From: Bradyrhizobium barranii subsp. apii
GTDB taxonomy: Bacteria; Pseudomonadota; Alphaproteobacteria; Rhizobiales; Xanthobacteraceae
DNA length: 64,000 nt
Reading direction: 5' to 3'
Assembly: GCF_011516635.5 (NCBI RefSeq)
Contig: NZ_CP096255.1
Coordinates: 434,001 to 498,000, forward strand
The notes under the pieces were generated by a model that did not search any database, had not been told where the DNA came from, and worked only from the letters and a program-made list of their open reading frames with translations. Position numbers and translations under genes: made by a program. This document shows positions 49,336-58,661 of the stretch, one piece after another; the stretch's first letter is position 1, and every line of letters starts with the position of its first letter.

Positions 49336-49740
49336 TCAGTCGAAGGACGGCCAGCAGCCGTCTTCCTCATGGCGGCCGGTTCGCTGGCTGCACGTGTTGT
49401 CCAGCAGCCGTTGCCCGACGTCCCGCCAAATCGCGTCCGAACCGTACAGGCGGGCCGCGTCGACCTTCTGGATTTCCACGGTCCGGCCACACCGGCGGCA
49501 AGCGACCCGCAGCAGATGTTCGGGAATCTGGCTCAGCCGCAGTAGACGTCCGGACGAGCCAAGGTCGGGTAGGCCGCGGTCGGCGCGGGGGTCCTCCAAC
49601 AGCGCGCGCCAATATTCAGGCGGCAAGCCATCGTCAGGAGCCAATCCGGGCACGCCGGGCGCCTTCTTGCCGACGGCAGCGGCCAAGCGTTCCATCTGCT
49701 TTCTGGTCGGCATGCGCCAGCTGGCGGGGCGGTCGGTCAT
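49336..49740 (-). CDS. Hypothetical cysteine-containing protein
   Basis: 134 aa from ATG 49,740. The N-terminal Lys/Arg-rich MPTRKQMERLAAAVG precedes a central Leu/Pro segment ending SQIPEHLLRVACRRCGRTVEI and further Cys at DNTCSQ and DGCWPS, a possible zinc site. Ends 10 bases before the next gene of the SRAP operon. Not recognised. Confidence 0.55.
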   Translation of the reverse strand: MTDRPASWRMPTRKQMERLAAAVGKKAPGVPGLAPDDGLPPEYWRALLEDPRADRGLPDLGSSGRLLRLSQIPEHLLRVACRRCGRTVEIQKVDAARLYGSDAIWRDVGQRLLDNTCSQRTGRHEEDGCWPSFD

Positions 49741-49862
49741 AATCGCAATAGAACATACCAAGAACATTTGTCGAGCCTTGGCGGTCGTGCCCCGGTCAGC
49801 CAAAAATGTTGACAAGACTGGGATTAAATAGGAGAAATTAGGACCTAGTTTGGAGAGCGCCC

Positions 49863-51503
49863 ATGCCGTCGCACGCGCCCCTCTTCGAGACCAAAGCACT
49901 CCAGCCCGCGGCCAAGCTGGCCATGCGGGCCGAAGCTTGCCCGACATGTGACCAGCCGATTCCCCAGGATCGCTACGACGAGATCAAGGAGCGGATTCAG
50001 TCGCGCGAACGCAAGCGGACCGACGAAATCACCGCGCGGCTGCACGAGCAACACGCCCGCGACAAGGAGACGGCGCTCGAGGAGGCGCGCAAGCTCTCGG
50101 ACGCGAAGATCGCCGAGGCGCGTGACGCCGCCCGTCGTGCCGCCGACGTCGAGAACGCCGAGCGCATCGCCGCTGTCCAACGCGAGAGCAGCGAGGCTCA
50201 GGCCGCCGTTCGCGCCGAACTTGCTGCCGCCCGCGAGGCCACCGCTGGTGCCACGGCGACCATCGAGCGGATGAAGGAGGATGCGGCGCTGCGTGAACAG
50301 ACGATCCGGGCCGAGGCCGTGCAGGCCGCCGACGTGGCGGCGCAGGAGAAGATCGAGGCCGGCGAACGCCGCCTGAAGGATGTCGAGACCGCGTTGAACC
50401 AGCGCATCGAGAGCGCGGACGCGGCCAAGGTCAAGGCCGAGACCACCGCTGCTACGCTCGGAGCGGCGTTGGAGAAGCAACGCGACGACCACGCCGCCGT
50501 GTTGGCTGACATGAATTCAAAGGCTGTCGCGCGCGAGGCCGAGATCCGCAAGGAGCTCGAGGTCGCGGCCGCCGACGCCGTGCGCGAGCGGATCGAGACC
50601 TTGGAAGCGGCAAAGGCGACCGCCGAGGCCGGCGCGGCGTCCGCAGCGAGCCGCGTGGAGGCCTTGGAAACGGCGCATCAAGCCCAGCTCCAGGAGCAGC
50701 GTGAGGTGTGGCAGAAGCACGCCGACGACGCCGTCAATGCAGAGAAGGCCGCCTCATTCGAGGAGCGCCTCAAGATTCAGACCAAGTTCGAGGAATTGAA
50801 ACGCGCCTACGATCAAAAGACCGCCGAAGAGCTGGGCGAGGGCGCCGAGATCGACCTCTACGAGTCCCTCAAGGCCGAGTTCGAGGGCGACAAGATCGAG
50901 CGCATCAACAAGGGCCAGCCCGGCGCCGACATCCTGCACACCGTCATGCACAACGGCAAGGAATGCGGCAAGATCATCTACGACTCCAAGAACCACAAGC
51001 AATGGCGCTCCGAGTTTGTGACCAAGCTGGCTTCGGATCAGATGGCCGCGAAGGCCGAGCACGCCGTTCTGTCGACCAGCAAATTCCCGAAGGGGGCGCG
51101 TCAACTCCATGTGCAGGATGGCGTCGTCATCGCGGGACCCGCGCGCGTCGTCGCGCTCGTGCAGGTGATCCGCCGACACCTGGTTCAGACCCACACCTTG
51201 CGCCTGAGCAACGACGAGCGCGCCAAGAAGACCGCGGCGCTCTATGACTTCATCACGTCGGAGCGCTGCGCGATGATCCTTGCCCGCATCGACACCCACA
51301 CCGACGATCTCCTCGATCTACAGGTCAAGGAGAAGAAGGCCCATGACGCGACCTGGAAGAAGCAGGGCGAGTTGATCCGCTCGGTGCAGCGCGTCCGCGC
51401 CGAGTTGACCAACGAGATCGACGCCATCGTCGGCATGGCCGACTTCGGCGACTTGATCGATGACTTCGGCTCGGCGGACTTTGGCGAGGCGGACGATGAA
51501 TAA
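49863..51503 (+). CDS. DUF2130 domain protein (probable PD-(D/E)xK-like fold)
   Basis: 546 aa. Residues about 15-40 hold one CPTCDQ pair. About 40-300 is a long charged coiled coil. The C-terminal DUF2130 domain (about 320-490) has GADILHTV with Asp356, then GKIIYDSKNHKQW with Asp374-Ser-Lys376, which fits the nuclease-like D...(D/E)xK pattern. DUF2130 proteins have no settled function; a DNA-related nuclease role is inferred. It overlaps the ParB-like gene by 8 bases and is divergent from the SRAP operon. Confidence 0.8.
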   Translation: MPSHAPLFETKALQPAAKLAMRAEACPTCDQPIPQDRYDEIKERIQSRERKRTDEITARLHEQHARDKETALEEARKLSDAKIAEARDAARRAADVENAERIAAVQRESSEAQAAVRAELAAAREATAGATATIERMKEDAALREQTIRAEAVQAADVAAQEKIEAGERRLKDVETALNQRIESADAAKVKAETTAATLGAALEKQRDDHAAVLADMNSKAVAREAEIRKELEVAAADAVRERIETLEAAKATAEAGAASAASRVEALETAHQAQLQEQREVWQKHADDAVNAEKAASFEERLKIQTKFEELKRAYDQKTAEELGEGAEIDLYESLKAEFEGDKIERINKGQPGADILHTVMHNGKECGKIIYDSKNHKQWRSEFVTKLASDQMAAKAEHAVLSTSKFPKGARQLHVQDGVVIAGPARVVALVQVIRRHLVQTHTLRLSNDERAKKTAALYDFITSERCAMILARIDTHTDDLLDLQVKEKKAHDATWKKQGELIRSVQRVRAELTNEIDAIVGMADFGDLIDDFGSADFGEADDE

Positions 51504-52440
51504 CGCCGCCGAGGACCGTGATCGGGTCGTCGTGAATCTGCAGGAGCGCAGACTCGATCGGACCGTGCTTCGGACCTATCGGACGAAGGCGAGCCTCGAG
51601 GAGATCGTTCCGAACGAGAAGCAGCCGCGCCTTGGGCCGAAGATCGACGAGGAACTTCAGCGCCAGATCGAAGCGAACGGAGGATTGTTCGAGCCGCTGC
51701 TCGTGGAGCCTCACCCACAGCTACCGGGCAAGTTCCGCATCATCGACGGCGACCGCAGGTGGTCGAACTCGAAGGTGCTGGTGGAGCAGGGAAAGGAAGA
51801 ATACCGGCAGATCCCGGTCGAGGTGACCGACCGCACGCTGAGCGAGGAGGACCGGCTGCGGGTCTGGATCTACATCCACCGGCAGCGCAAGGAATGGGAC
51901 GCCAAGGAGAAGGAGATGGTGGCGTATCGTCTCGTGGACCTCATGGGCCGGGCGAGCGCCGCCAACATCCTCGGCATCACCGTGCGCGAGCTCGACAAGC
52001 TCACCGATGTGTTCGAACTGTCGGAAAAGTTTACAGCTCTTCGGGACCCCGGCGCGGCGATCACCTGGGCGCGGGAGCTGATGGGCGTCAGCAAGAAGCT
52101 GCTGACGCCGAGCGTGGTCGAGGCGGTGGTCCGAAAGGTCAACCAGAAGCGGATCACCAACTCCAAGGACCTGCGCAAGCTCCGTGCGATCTTGCCGGAT
52201 CCCATCGCCAAGGCGCACTTCTTGGCCGACGCGGGAGACCTCGAGTCGGCTGCGCTGCGGCTCGGCACTGTGAAAACGAAGTCCGACGACGGTCTCACCG
52301 GCGAGCTCGATGCGGTCGTCGAGGCGGTCAAGGCGGTGCCATGGACAACGTTGCAGGATCTGAAGGGCAACGCCGAACTGCTGAAGAAGATCGATGATGC
52401 GGAGGCGATGCTCCGCTCGCTGCGCAAGGCGCTTTCCTAG
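51496..52440 (+). CDS. ParB-like nuclease/partition domain protein
   Basis: 314 aa from ATG 51,496, inside the end of the DUF2130 gene. The ParB N-terminal domain is about 25-125, with FEPLLVEPHP and the phosphate-site motif DGDRRW (about 84-89). A HTH region follows about 140-190 (GRASAANILGITVREL), then helical segments to the end. No ParA gene is present. Coupling with DUF2130 suggests they work together on DNA. Confidence 0.8.
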   Translation: MNNAAEDRDRVVVNLQERRLDRTVLRTYRTKASLEEIVPNEKQPRLGPKIDEELQRQIEANGGLFEPLLVEPHPQLPGKFRIIDGDRRWSNSKVLVEQGKEEYRQIPVEVTDRTLSEEDRLRVWIYIHRQRKEWDAKEKEMVAYRLVDLMGRASAANILGITVRELDKLTDVFELSEKFTALRDPGAAITWARELMGVSKKLLTPSVVEAVVRKVNQKRITNSKDLRKLRAILPDPIAKAHFLADAGDLESAALRLGTVKTKSDDGLTGELDAVVEAVKAVPWTTLQDLKGNAELLKKIDDAEAMLRSLRKALS

Positions 52441-52835
52441 GCGCGCTGGGATGGTTCCAAGGTGGACGCCGCTGTCGTCGGCGCAACCGGGGCTTGGAGA
52501 GTGGCCTTCGACCCCAGGCCGGCAAGGCCATCAGCCTCGCCCTCGCACTGCTTTAGCGCTCGTTTTCTCCGACGAGATGCGATCCCGCGGCCGGCCGCGC
52601 ACCGGGAAGTCAGGTGGAGCGGGCGCCTGTCATGAGGTGGCGCGCTAGGAATGGTGTCCGAAACGGAACTTGGCACAAGGCATTGAATCGACGGAGAAAT
52701 AGAGCCGCGCGGTAGGCTGATGGAGACCTTGGAAGACCTCGGGGAATGCCTAGTTGTCATCCACTGCCCGCCGATTAATCAGCTGGATATACGAGTGGGA
52801 TTCGGCCTTGTCGTCAGGACGAGGAGGGAGGTCTT
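52441..52835. other. Gene-free stretch before kinase-AdSS gene
   Basis: 395 bases with no supported ORF or RNA. AGGAGGGAGG at its right end serves the GTG start at 52,836. A separate promoter is likely here. Confidence 0.5.
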
Positions 52836-54080
52836 GTGAAGTACGTCATAGCGTTATCCGGCCCTGTCGCTGTCGGTAAATCCGAGCTTGGGCGCGAGCT
52901 CGTTCGGCGGTTCGGCGCCTATAGGATTTCCACCCATACCCTCCTGGTCGAGTCCGGCGCCAAGGACGAGCGTGCCGCATTGATCGCGGCCGGCAAGAAG
53001 CTTGATGTCGACACCAACGGGGCATGGGTTCGCGACGGCGTCAGCAATCACCTCAAACTGTCCGGCGATAAGGAGATCGTGCTGGTCGACTCGGTGCGGA
53101 CGGCAGAGCAGATCCAGTACTTGCGAGACGCGTATGGCGAGAAATTTCTCCACATTCATGTGACCGCGCCGTACGAGGTCGTCAAAAAGCGCTACGAGGA
53201 GCGCGGTTCGGTCGCCGACACCGGCATGCAGTACGACCAGGTGAGGGCGGACTCGACCGAGAGCGGCGTCTGGCTGCTCGATCGCGTCGCCGATCGGGTG
53301 GTGGAGAACTGGCGGTGCGAGCCGCCGTCGTTGTTGGCGAGCGCGGTTGCCGGATTGGGCTTGTTTCCGCTGACGGCAACGCCATTGGTGGACGTGATCG
53401 TGAGCGGCCAATACGGCAGCGAGGGCAAGGGCCATATCTGCGCCCATCTCGCCGCCGACTACGGCGTCCTCGTTCGCGTCGGCGGACCGAACGCCGGCCA
53501 CAACGTCGCCTTTCCGAAATACAACTACCGGCAGCTGCCGTCAGGTACGCAGTCCAACTTGTCGGCGAAAATCCTGATCGCCGCGGGCTCGACGATCCTT
53601 CCCGAGCGCATCCTCAAGGAGATCGGCGACTGCAAGCTCGGCCCGGATCGTCTCGTCATCGACGAGCAGGCCATGGTGATCGAGGATTGGGACAGGTCGT
53701 TCGAAGGCCAGGACGGCGGCCTCGGATCGATCGGTTCGACCAAACAGGGCGCCGGCGCGGCGCTGGCCCGCAAGATCCTGAACAGGGGCAGCAAGCCCAT
53801 GCTGGGTGTGCCGGTTCGGCTTGCGAAGGATCATCAGCTCACCGCTGCCGAGCGGCGCGATCTACTGGAAATCCTTGACGATCGCCATGGCCGCTCCTCC
53901 ACCATCGTAACCAGCCAACTCCCTGTGGACACATGGCACGAAGTTATCGGAGATCCCACGCTAGGCGACGCGATTCTGGATCGCCTCGTCCACAACGCTC
54001 ACCGCCTCCAGCTTGCTGGCGAAAGCATGCGAAAACGCAACGCCAAAACCATCACCCTTGACGAGCAGCCAGAACGCTGA
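52836..54080 (+). CDS. P-loop kinase fused to PurZ/PurA-like domain, C-terminus replaced by IstB
   Basis: 414 aa from GTG 52,836. Residues 1-165 are a dephospho-CoA/nucleotide kinase-like P-loop domain (GPVAVGKS at 9-16; a DSVRTAEQ strand near 85). Residues 185-328 match the first part of adenylosuccinate synthetase: GQYGSEGKG (191-199), [14 protein letters not shown], and [13 protein letters not shown] for the conserved GTT.GxG loop. The PurA catalytic Asp is Ser195, as in phage PurZ. From about 336 ([14 protein letters not shown] ... [12 protein letters not shown]) the protein is the C-terminus of an IS21 IstB, so about half of the synthetase is missing. Probably non-functional as a synthetase; the kinase may be intact. 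Confidence 0.8.
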   Translation: MKYVIALSGPVAVGKSELGRELVRRFGAYRISTHTLLVESGAKDERAALIAAGKKLDVDTNGAWVRDGVSNHLKLSGDKEIVLVDSVRTAEQIQYLRDAYGEKFLHIHVTAPYEVVKKRYEERGSVADTGMQYDQVRADSTESGVWLLDRVADRVVENWRCEPPSLLASAVAGLGLFPLTATPLVDVIVSGQYGSEGKGHICAHLAADYGVLVRVGGPNAGHNVAFPKYNYRQLPSGTQSNLSAKILIAAGSTILPERILKEIGDCKLGPDRLVIDEQAMVIEDWDRSFEGQDGGLGSIGSTKQGAGAALARKILNRGSKPMLGVPVRLAKDHQLTAAERRDLLEILDDRHGRSSTIVTSQLPVDTWHEVIGDPTLGDAILDRLVHNAHRLQLAGESMRKRNAKTITLDEQPER

Positions 54081-54167
54081 CCCTATCACCGCCTCGGCCG
54101 GAGCGAGGCTGCTCACGATCGTCTGAATTCGGCGCTCATGATCGCGCGAAATCGCTGCTCACGATCA
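53830..54167 (+). mobile_element. IS21-family remnant (istB 3' end and terminal repeats)
   Basis: Codes for the last about 80 residues of IstB in frame with the AdSS domain. It is followed by GCTGCTCACGATCG at 54,108, GCGCTCATGATCGC at 54,132 and GCTGCTCACGATCA at 54,154, the spaced terminal repeats typical of IS21 ends. No istA or istB 5' part remains. Confidence 0.75.
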
Positions 54168-54394
54168 CTGAAATATGCACGCATGAACGATTAAACGACA
54201 GGAAACGCCAACGCATTCAACGTCAACGTGCCGGGCGCGCCCGGTACCATAAAGGCACATCGCGGCGACCGGCTTCGTAGTCATTCCGATAGAAAAATTG
54301 TGCCCAGCTGATTGGCGCAAATCTTCCTGCCTGATGCTCCGCAAAAGTAGACGTCACGACCAAAGCTCAAGCCGGGATAGAACCAAATCGTTAC

Positions 54395-54847
54395 TCAATC
54401 TCCGTTACGTGACGGACTGCGCAGGCTTACAAGTAGACGAACGAGTTCACTTCTGCGATGCAGTTTGGTCTTTCTGAGAATTGTCCTCAGTTGCTTAGAG
54501 ACGGTCTGCCGAGAGACCTTGGAGCGTATTGCAGCGTCACCAAGACCTTCTCCCATTGCCAGGGACTGGGCGAGCTGCACCTCCGAGGGGGTTAGGCCAA
54601 AAGCGCCTCTTAGTACCGCCTCATCCGGCCGCGATCTATCATCTGGATTCGTAATGAGCAGAATTGCAAAACTAGTCAGGGTCGACGCGGGTCGCTTGTG
54701 AACAATAAGCAATGTAACTAGTAGAGGGCGATGGTTCCGACGCGTCAAAATTACCGTGCGCATTTCCTTCAATGAAGAACTTGGCGCCGCGGCCATCGCC
54801 TTGCGAACCATGCGTTGCAGTCCTGCATTGCTCCTGGCGTCGGTGGC
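54395..54847 (-). pseudogene. LuxR-type regulator, C-terminal fragment
   Basis: About 150 codons. The C-terminal HTH is clear (GLTPSEVQLAQSLAMGEGL, VSRQTVSKQLRTILRKTK), preceded by a partial PAS-like region with RPLLVTLLIVH. The N-terminal half is missing: homology starts at about 54,847, exactly where the integrase reading frame loses homology. An upstream ATG at 54,898 is integrase DNA read in another frame. Confidence 0.75.
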
Positions 54848-54848
54848 A

Positions 54849-55925
54849 AGCCTGCTCCGCTTTATCGCCGATGACGTGTGCCAGCGCAGTCTCGACAACC
54901 TCTCGCGGGAAGCTGGAAACGTTACCGGCCCAATCCCGGAAGCTGGAACGGAAACCGTGCACGGTCGCGTTCTCGACCTTCATGCGCCGCAACACCATTT
55001 CCATCGCCATGTTGGACAGCGGCTGGTTACGGGCCTGCCCGGCAAGAACAAATTCGCTGGTCTTGAGCTTTTCGAGTTGGCGCAGGATTGTGACGGCTCT
55101 CGCGGACAACGGCACCCGGTGCACACGACCGGCCTTCATTCGACCCGCCGGCACCGTCCAGATTTTCTTGTCGAAGTCGATTTCCGACCAATGCATTCCC
55201 AAGACCTCGCCCGAACGGGCGGCAGTGAGAATGCAAAGCTCCAGCGCCAGCGCCGCCGTTGCCTCCCGCTGCCGCAGATTGGCGATGAAAGTAGCGACCT
55301 CCTCATAGGGCATTGCCGGATGGTGTCCCCGCGACAGCTTGGAAGGCTTTGGCAACAGGTGGTCCAAGTGGCCGCGCCAGCGGGCGGGGTTCTCGCCGTC
55401 CCGGAAGCCCTTGGCCTTGGCGGCGTCCAGAACCTTTTCGATCCGTCCGCGCACCCGTGAGGCAGTTTCGGTCTTGGTGTTCCAGATCGGCTTAAGGGCC
55501 GCCAGCACGTCGTCTGTTGTGATGGTGTCCACCGGTTTGGCCCGCAGGGAAGCAGCGTAGGTCTCCAGCGTCGATTTCCATTGAGCCTTGTGCTTCTCGT
55601 TGCGGAAGCCGGCTGACAGGGATTCACGCACGCTCTCGGCCACCTCCCCGAATGTGGGAATGCCGTCCCCGCGTTTCTTCTCGTCGATCGGGTTCAATCC
55701 CTTGGCGATCAGCTTGCGTGCATGAGCGGCCCTCTCACGGGCATCGGCAAGCGGGACGTTAGAGGCGCTGCCAAGTCCCATCTCCTTCGCCCGGCCGCGC
55801 CAGGTGAAGCGCAGAACCCATTTGCGAGACCCTGCAGGCGCAACGATTAAGTAGAGGTTTCCGCCATCGCTGTACTTGCCCGGCTTCGCCGTCTCGACTT
55901 TACGCGCGGTCAGATTGCCAGCCAT
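54849..55925 (-). pseudogene. P4-type integrase lacking its catalytic tyrosine
   Basis: The first 359 residues are a normal integrase: Arm-binding DUF4102 domain (KVETAKPGKYSDGGNLYLIV), catalytic Arg in TAARSGEVLGMHW, HGFRSSFRDWAG and ALAHVIGDKAEQA. The expected next residues, with the nucleophile Tyr of the EQAYRR motif, are absent. From 54,849 the frame reads the LuxR fragment and ends at 54,672. Starts 164 bases from attR. Unable to recombine as it stands. Confidence 0.85.
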
Positions 55926-56088
55926 CGCCGCCCCTTGGTCCCCAAATCGGTCCCCAAATTTAGCACGGATTGGGGCGGACAGGAACGATCAACGGCGCGC
56001 AGTGATGAAAGAGAGACCTTTCAATCAAGCAATGCTTAGAAGCTAATGGCGGTCAGAGGCGAACGTGTCCGGTCGCTAGTTCGGGGGA

Positions 56089-56103
56089 CACTCTCTCCGC
56101 CAG
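56089..56103 (+). repeat. attR core
   Basis: CACTCTCTCCGCCAG, exact copy of the tRNA-Ser 3' end at 46,214-46,228, preceded by TTCGGGGGA. Confidence 0.85.
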
Positions 56104-56248
56104 CTCCTATCGAATGTTAGGTAGATCTCTGTTTTCGACGGTCGACCCCCGGATTGCTTCTGGGCGCGGCAGGGGTTGGAAAGCGAGATCCTTTCTGAAT
56201 TCGGTCGAGAGCCGAGCTTAACTGCGCTTGCCTCTGTTTCTGCAGCCT

Positions 56249-57214
56249 TCACACCCGTGCGCTGTCGTTACCGGTGGCGCCTGCTCCGACGGCGCCCGGC
56301 GCGGTGCCGAAACGCCGGCGGAAGCCGCGCGCAAAATGCGTGTAGTCGCGAAAGCCGCAGGCGTAGGCAATATCGCTGAGAGGCTGACCTGTCTTCATCA
56401 ACGCGCGGCGTTCGATCAGACGCGCCGCATGATCCAGACGGGCCGAACATATGTGGTGACCGCATGTCGACCCACGGACCGTGAACAGCTTCTGCAAATA
56501 GCGCAGTGAAATTCCCGCCTCGGCAGCCACCTCCCGCGGAGAGATGTCCGGATCGGCAAAGCGGTCCTTTATGATGCCGCAGACGCGCATGAACAGCTTG
56601 TCGTTGTGACGCGAGCCAAGCGGGGCGGGAGGTGCAAACAGTGCGCCGAGGAGATCGTAGACCACCAGATGCATAAATTGGTAAGTCGACGCGAACGCCG
56701 GCTCTGCATCGCTGATCGGGTCAAGAGCGAGTTGACAGAGCAGACGTGACGCTTGCGCCTGCCGAGGGCCGCACACGCCACCTTGCGGTTCGAAGCCGAG
56801 ATGCGACGCCAGCTTCTGGCGCGGCACTTGCACACCAAGCCATTGCGCGCTGTCTTGGGCCCGCGAGATGAATGTCACGGGTTTTGTGGAATCGAGCAGG
56901 ATGACATCGCCAGCAGTGATATTTACGACTCGGTCGTTGTGAATGATGATCGATTCGCCGGTATCCTGAACTGTGACGAAATAGTACTCCATGTTATCAC
57001 GGCGAATGTCCTGTTCCGTCCGCTCAAGGCGGGTAGCGCTGCAGGTGAGATCCACTGCAGCGAATCCGAAGACGCGCCGCGTGCGCACCTTGCTGGCGAA
57101 GAAGTTGGTTTCGCGAGCAGGAGTAAACCATCCCCAATCCTCGCGCATTGCAGCTCGGAAACCGTCATAGTCCAATTCTGGAGCGCTGAGAAAATCGTCG
57201 CTCGGGTGCATCAT
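56249..57214 (-). CDS. AraC family regulator (FeaR-like)
   Basis: 321 aa from ATG 57,214 with GGAGG upstream. The N-terminal cupin-type sensing domain is about 20-190 (EQDIRRDNMEYYFVTVQDTG). A C-terminal double HTH is about 220-310 (ISPREVAAEAGISLRYLQKLF, PLSDIAYACGFRDYTHFARGFRRRFG). Divergent from the hotdog-fold gene, so it probably controls the following catabolic cluster. First gene right of the island. Confidence 0.92.
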   Translation of the reverse strand: MMHPSDDFLSAPELDYDGFRAAMREDWGWFTPARETNFFASKVRTRRVFGFAAVDLTCSATRLERTEQDIRRDNMEYYFVTVQDTGESIIIHNDRVVNITAGDVILLDSTKPVTFISRAQDSAQWLGVQVPRQKLASHLGFEPQGGVCGPRQAQASRLLCQLALDPISDAEPAFASTYQFMHLVVYDLLGALFAPPAPLGSRHNDKLFMRVCGIIKDRFADPDISPREVAAEAGISLRYLQKLFTVRGSTCGHHICSARLDHAARLIERRALMKTGQPLSDIAYACGFRDYTHFARGFRRRFGTAPGAVGAGATGNDSARV

Positions 57215-57495
57215 CGCCTCCGCGGGTCTTGGTAAGCCTAATCGCACGGTTTGTAACGGCCTGCGCCGAAAACACGGGCAGACGTCGATCAAGCTAGCGT
57301 GGCCCGAGACAGGTCCCGCTCAACTCTGCGTCACGCCAAATCACGCCGCCGAGATCGTGTCAGCATCGCCGCGAGGCGCGCCAGGCGGTGCGCGTTAGTA
57401 CGGACGATTGGGCGCGATCGCCTCACGACACCTGAGGTCCAGCCGCCTAGATTCCGATCCTGGTAGTCACGCTTTGACGAGAATCGGAGACAACA

Positions 57496-58029
57496 ATGAT
57501 TACAGAAGTTGAGAATAGAATGACGCCAACGGGAAACCGGGCTCTTTTGACCGAGCAGGCAACGCAAAACGAGTCCGATCCCGCCTTGGGAGTTGGGCGG
57601 CCTGGAATTCCGGTTCCGCTTCATTGTTTGCCAGTGACGGATGCCACAGTTCTTGAGTTGTACGAATATGTTTTCGCGCCTTGGGTGAAAATGCTCGGCC
57701 TTCGCGAGTTCAAGGTCTGCCCGGGCATCGTGTCCGCGATGCTTCCACAAAATGATGCGCTCAAATTGTCAAGCTGCGCGGTATGTGGCCAGGCAATTAT
57801 GGCGGCCATTGACTCGGTTGCATCACTGTCCGTGGGCACGACGGGGCTCATCACTAAAGGCACCGTGTATCAGCACACTCACTTCCTGCGTCCAGCCGTC
57901 AACGATGACTATCACGTAAGAGCAGAAGTATTGCGCTTTGGCAAAGCGTCGGCCTTCACGGAAACCCGCGTTTCGTTTGCGTCTACGGGAAAGTTGGTTG
58001 CACACGCCAGCCTGGAATTCGCCTTCTGA
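57496..58029 (+). CDS. PaaI-type hotdog-fold thioesterase-like protein
   Basis: 177 aa from ATG 57,496, with GGAG 8 bases upstream. A hotdog fold is suggested by the helix SSCAVCGQAIMAAIDSVASLS and strands HTHFLRPAVNDDYHVRAEVLRFG and ETRVSFASTGKLVAHASLEF. Such proteins hydrolyse acyl-CoA or aryl-CoA thioesters; a catalytic Asp (MAAIDSVA) is present. Context: acyl-CoA ligase and SDR genes downstream. Confidence 0.75.
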   Translation: MITEVENRMTPTGNRALLTEQATQNESDPALGVGRPGIPVPLHCLPVTDATVLELYEYVFAPWVKMLGLREFKVCPGIVSAMLPQNDALKLSSCAVCGQAIMAAIDSVASLSVGTTGLITKGTVYQHTHFLRPAVNDDYHVRAEVLRFGKASAFTETRVSFASTGKLVAHASLEFAF

Positions 58030-58186
58030 CTCGCATCCAAGGCTTCATCACCCCAACCCGCCGCTCCCGACGTCTGTTCAAGCTCGTTCTCGGACATTCC
58101 GGTCGCGGTACGCCGCCAGTTCCTGACCAGCCATACCGGCTGATCATCTCGCATTGACCCGCAACCCTCATCACCGGAGTCAAACT

Positions 58187-58567
58187 ATGACCAGGACCAT
58201 TCTCATTACCGGCACATCGAGCGGCTTCGGCCGCGAAACCGCGGAAAAGCTGGCGCGCGACGGCTATCGCGTGTTTGCCGCGATGCGCGACATCGCCAGC
58301 CGCAATCCCAGCCACGCCGACGCGCTGCGAAGCCAGAAAATAGGCGTCGTGGAACTCGACGTTACCGATGACGGCTCGGTCGATCGCGCCGTTGCTTCTA
58401 TCCTCGCCGAGGCCGGCAGGATCAACGTGCTGGTCAACAACGCCGGCATTGCGTCGGTCGGCGTAACCGAAGCCTTCACGGCGGATCAGGCGAAGGCGAT
58501 CTTCGACACCAACGTCATCGGGTTCCTCCGCGTTTCGCGGGCAGTGCTGCCTTCGATGCGTCGGGAG
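58187..58567 (+). pseudogene. SDR oxidoreductase, N-terminal part (split by inversion)
   Basis: Codes for the NAD(P)-binding half: TILITGTSSGFGRETAEKLA, DVTD and VNNAGIASVG, up to RAVLPSMRRE. At 58,567 homology stops and the frame runs to a meaningless end at 58,615. The missing half, starting in phase with REGLIINMGSVLGR and holding the YGASK catalytic motif, lies inverted at 60,363-60,850. Joined, they give a normal SDR of about 290 aa. Confidence 0.9.
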
Positions 58568-58661
58568 TCCGGGAGACGATCTCGACATCGGGAAAGGAGC
58601 GCCCCGCGTGCATGAGAATGGACGACAGGAGCAACGGAGTTTGCATCATTAAGCCAAGCAT
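58560..58661 (-). pseudogene. Acyl-CoA ligase, N-terminal 34 codons (inverted piece)
   Basis: From ATG 58,661: MLGLMMQTPLLLSSIL, then HAGRSFPDVEIVSRTPD. This is the usual start of long-chain acyl-CoA ligases. Followed in phase, after the inversion is undone, by KPDHITSYSGLLERSSRL at 60,851. Confidence 0.85.

Larger units (their letters stand above)
46214..56103. mobile_element. tRNA-Ser integrative island (9.9 kb)
   Basis: Bounded by a 15-bp direct repeat; the left copy is the tRNA-Ser 3' end. An integrase starts 88 bases after the tRNA. Cargo is SRAP, zinc-ribbon proteins, a DUF2130/ParB operon, a kinase-AdSS chimera, an IS21 remnant, a LuxR fragment and a second, broken integrase beside the right repeat. 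Two integrases of different families suggest that two elements merged. Confidence 0.85.

Noticed and set aside
49801..49840. Sigma-70 promoter TTGACA before the DUF2130 gene
   Set aside because: TTGACA at 49,809 is present but no good -10 box lies at 16-18 bases.
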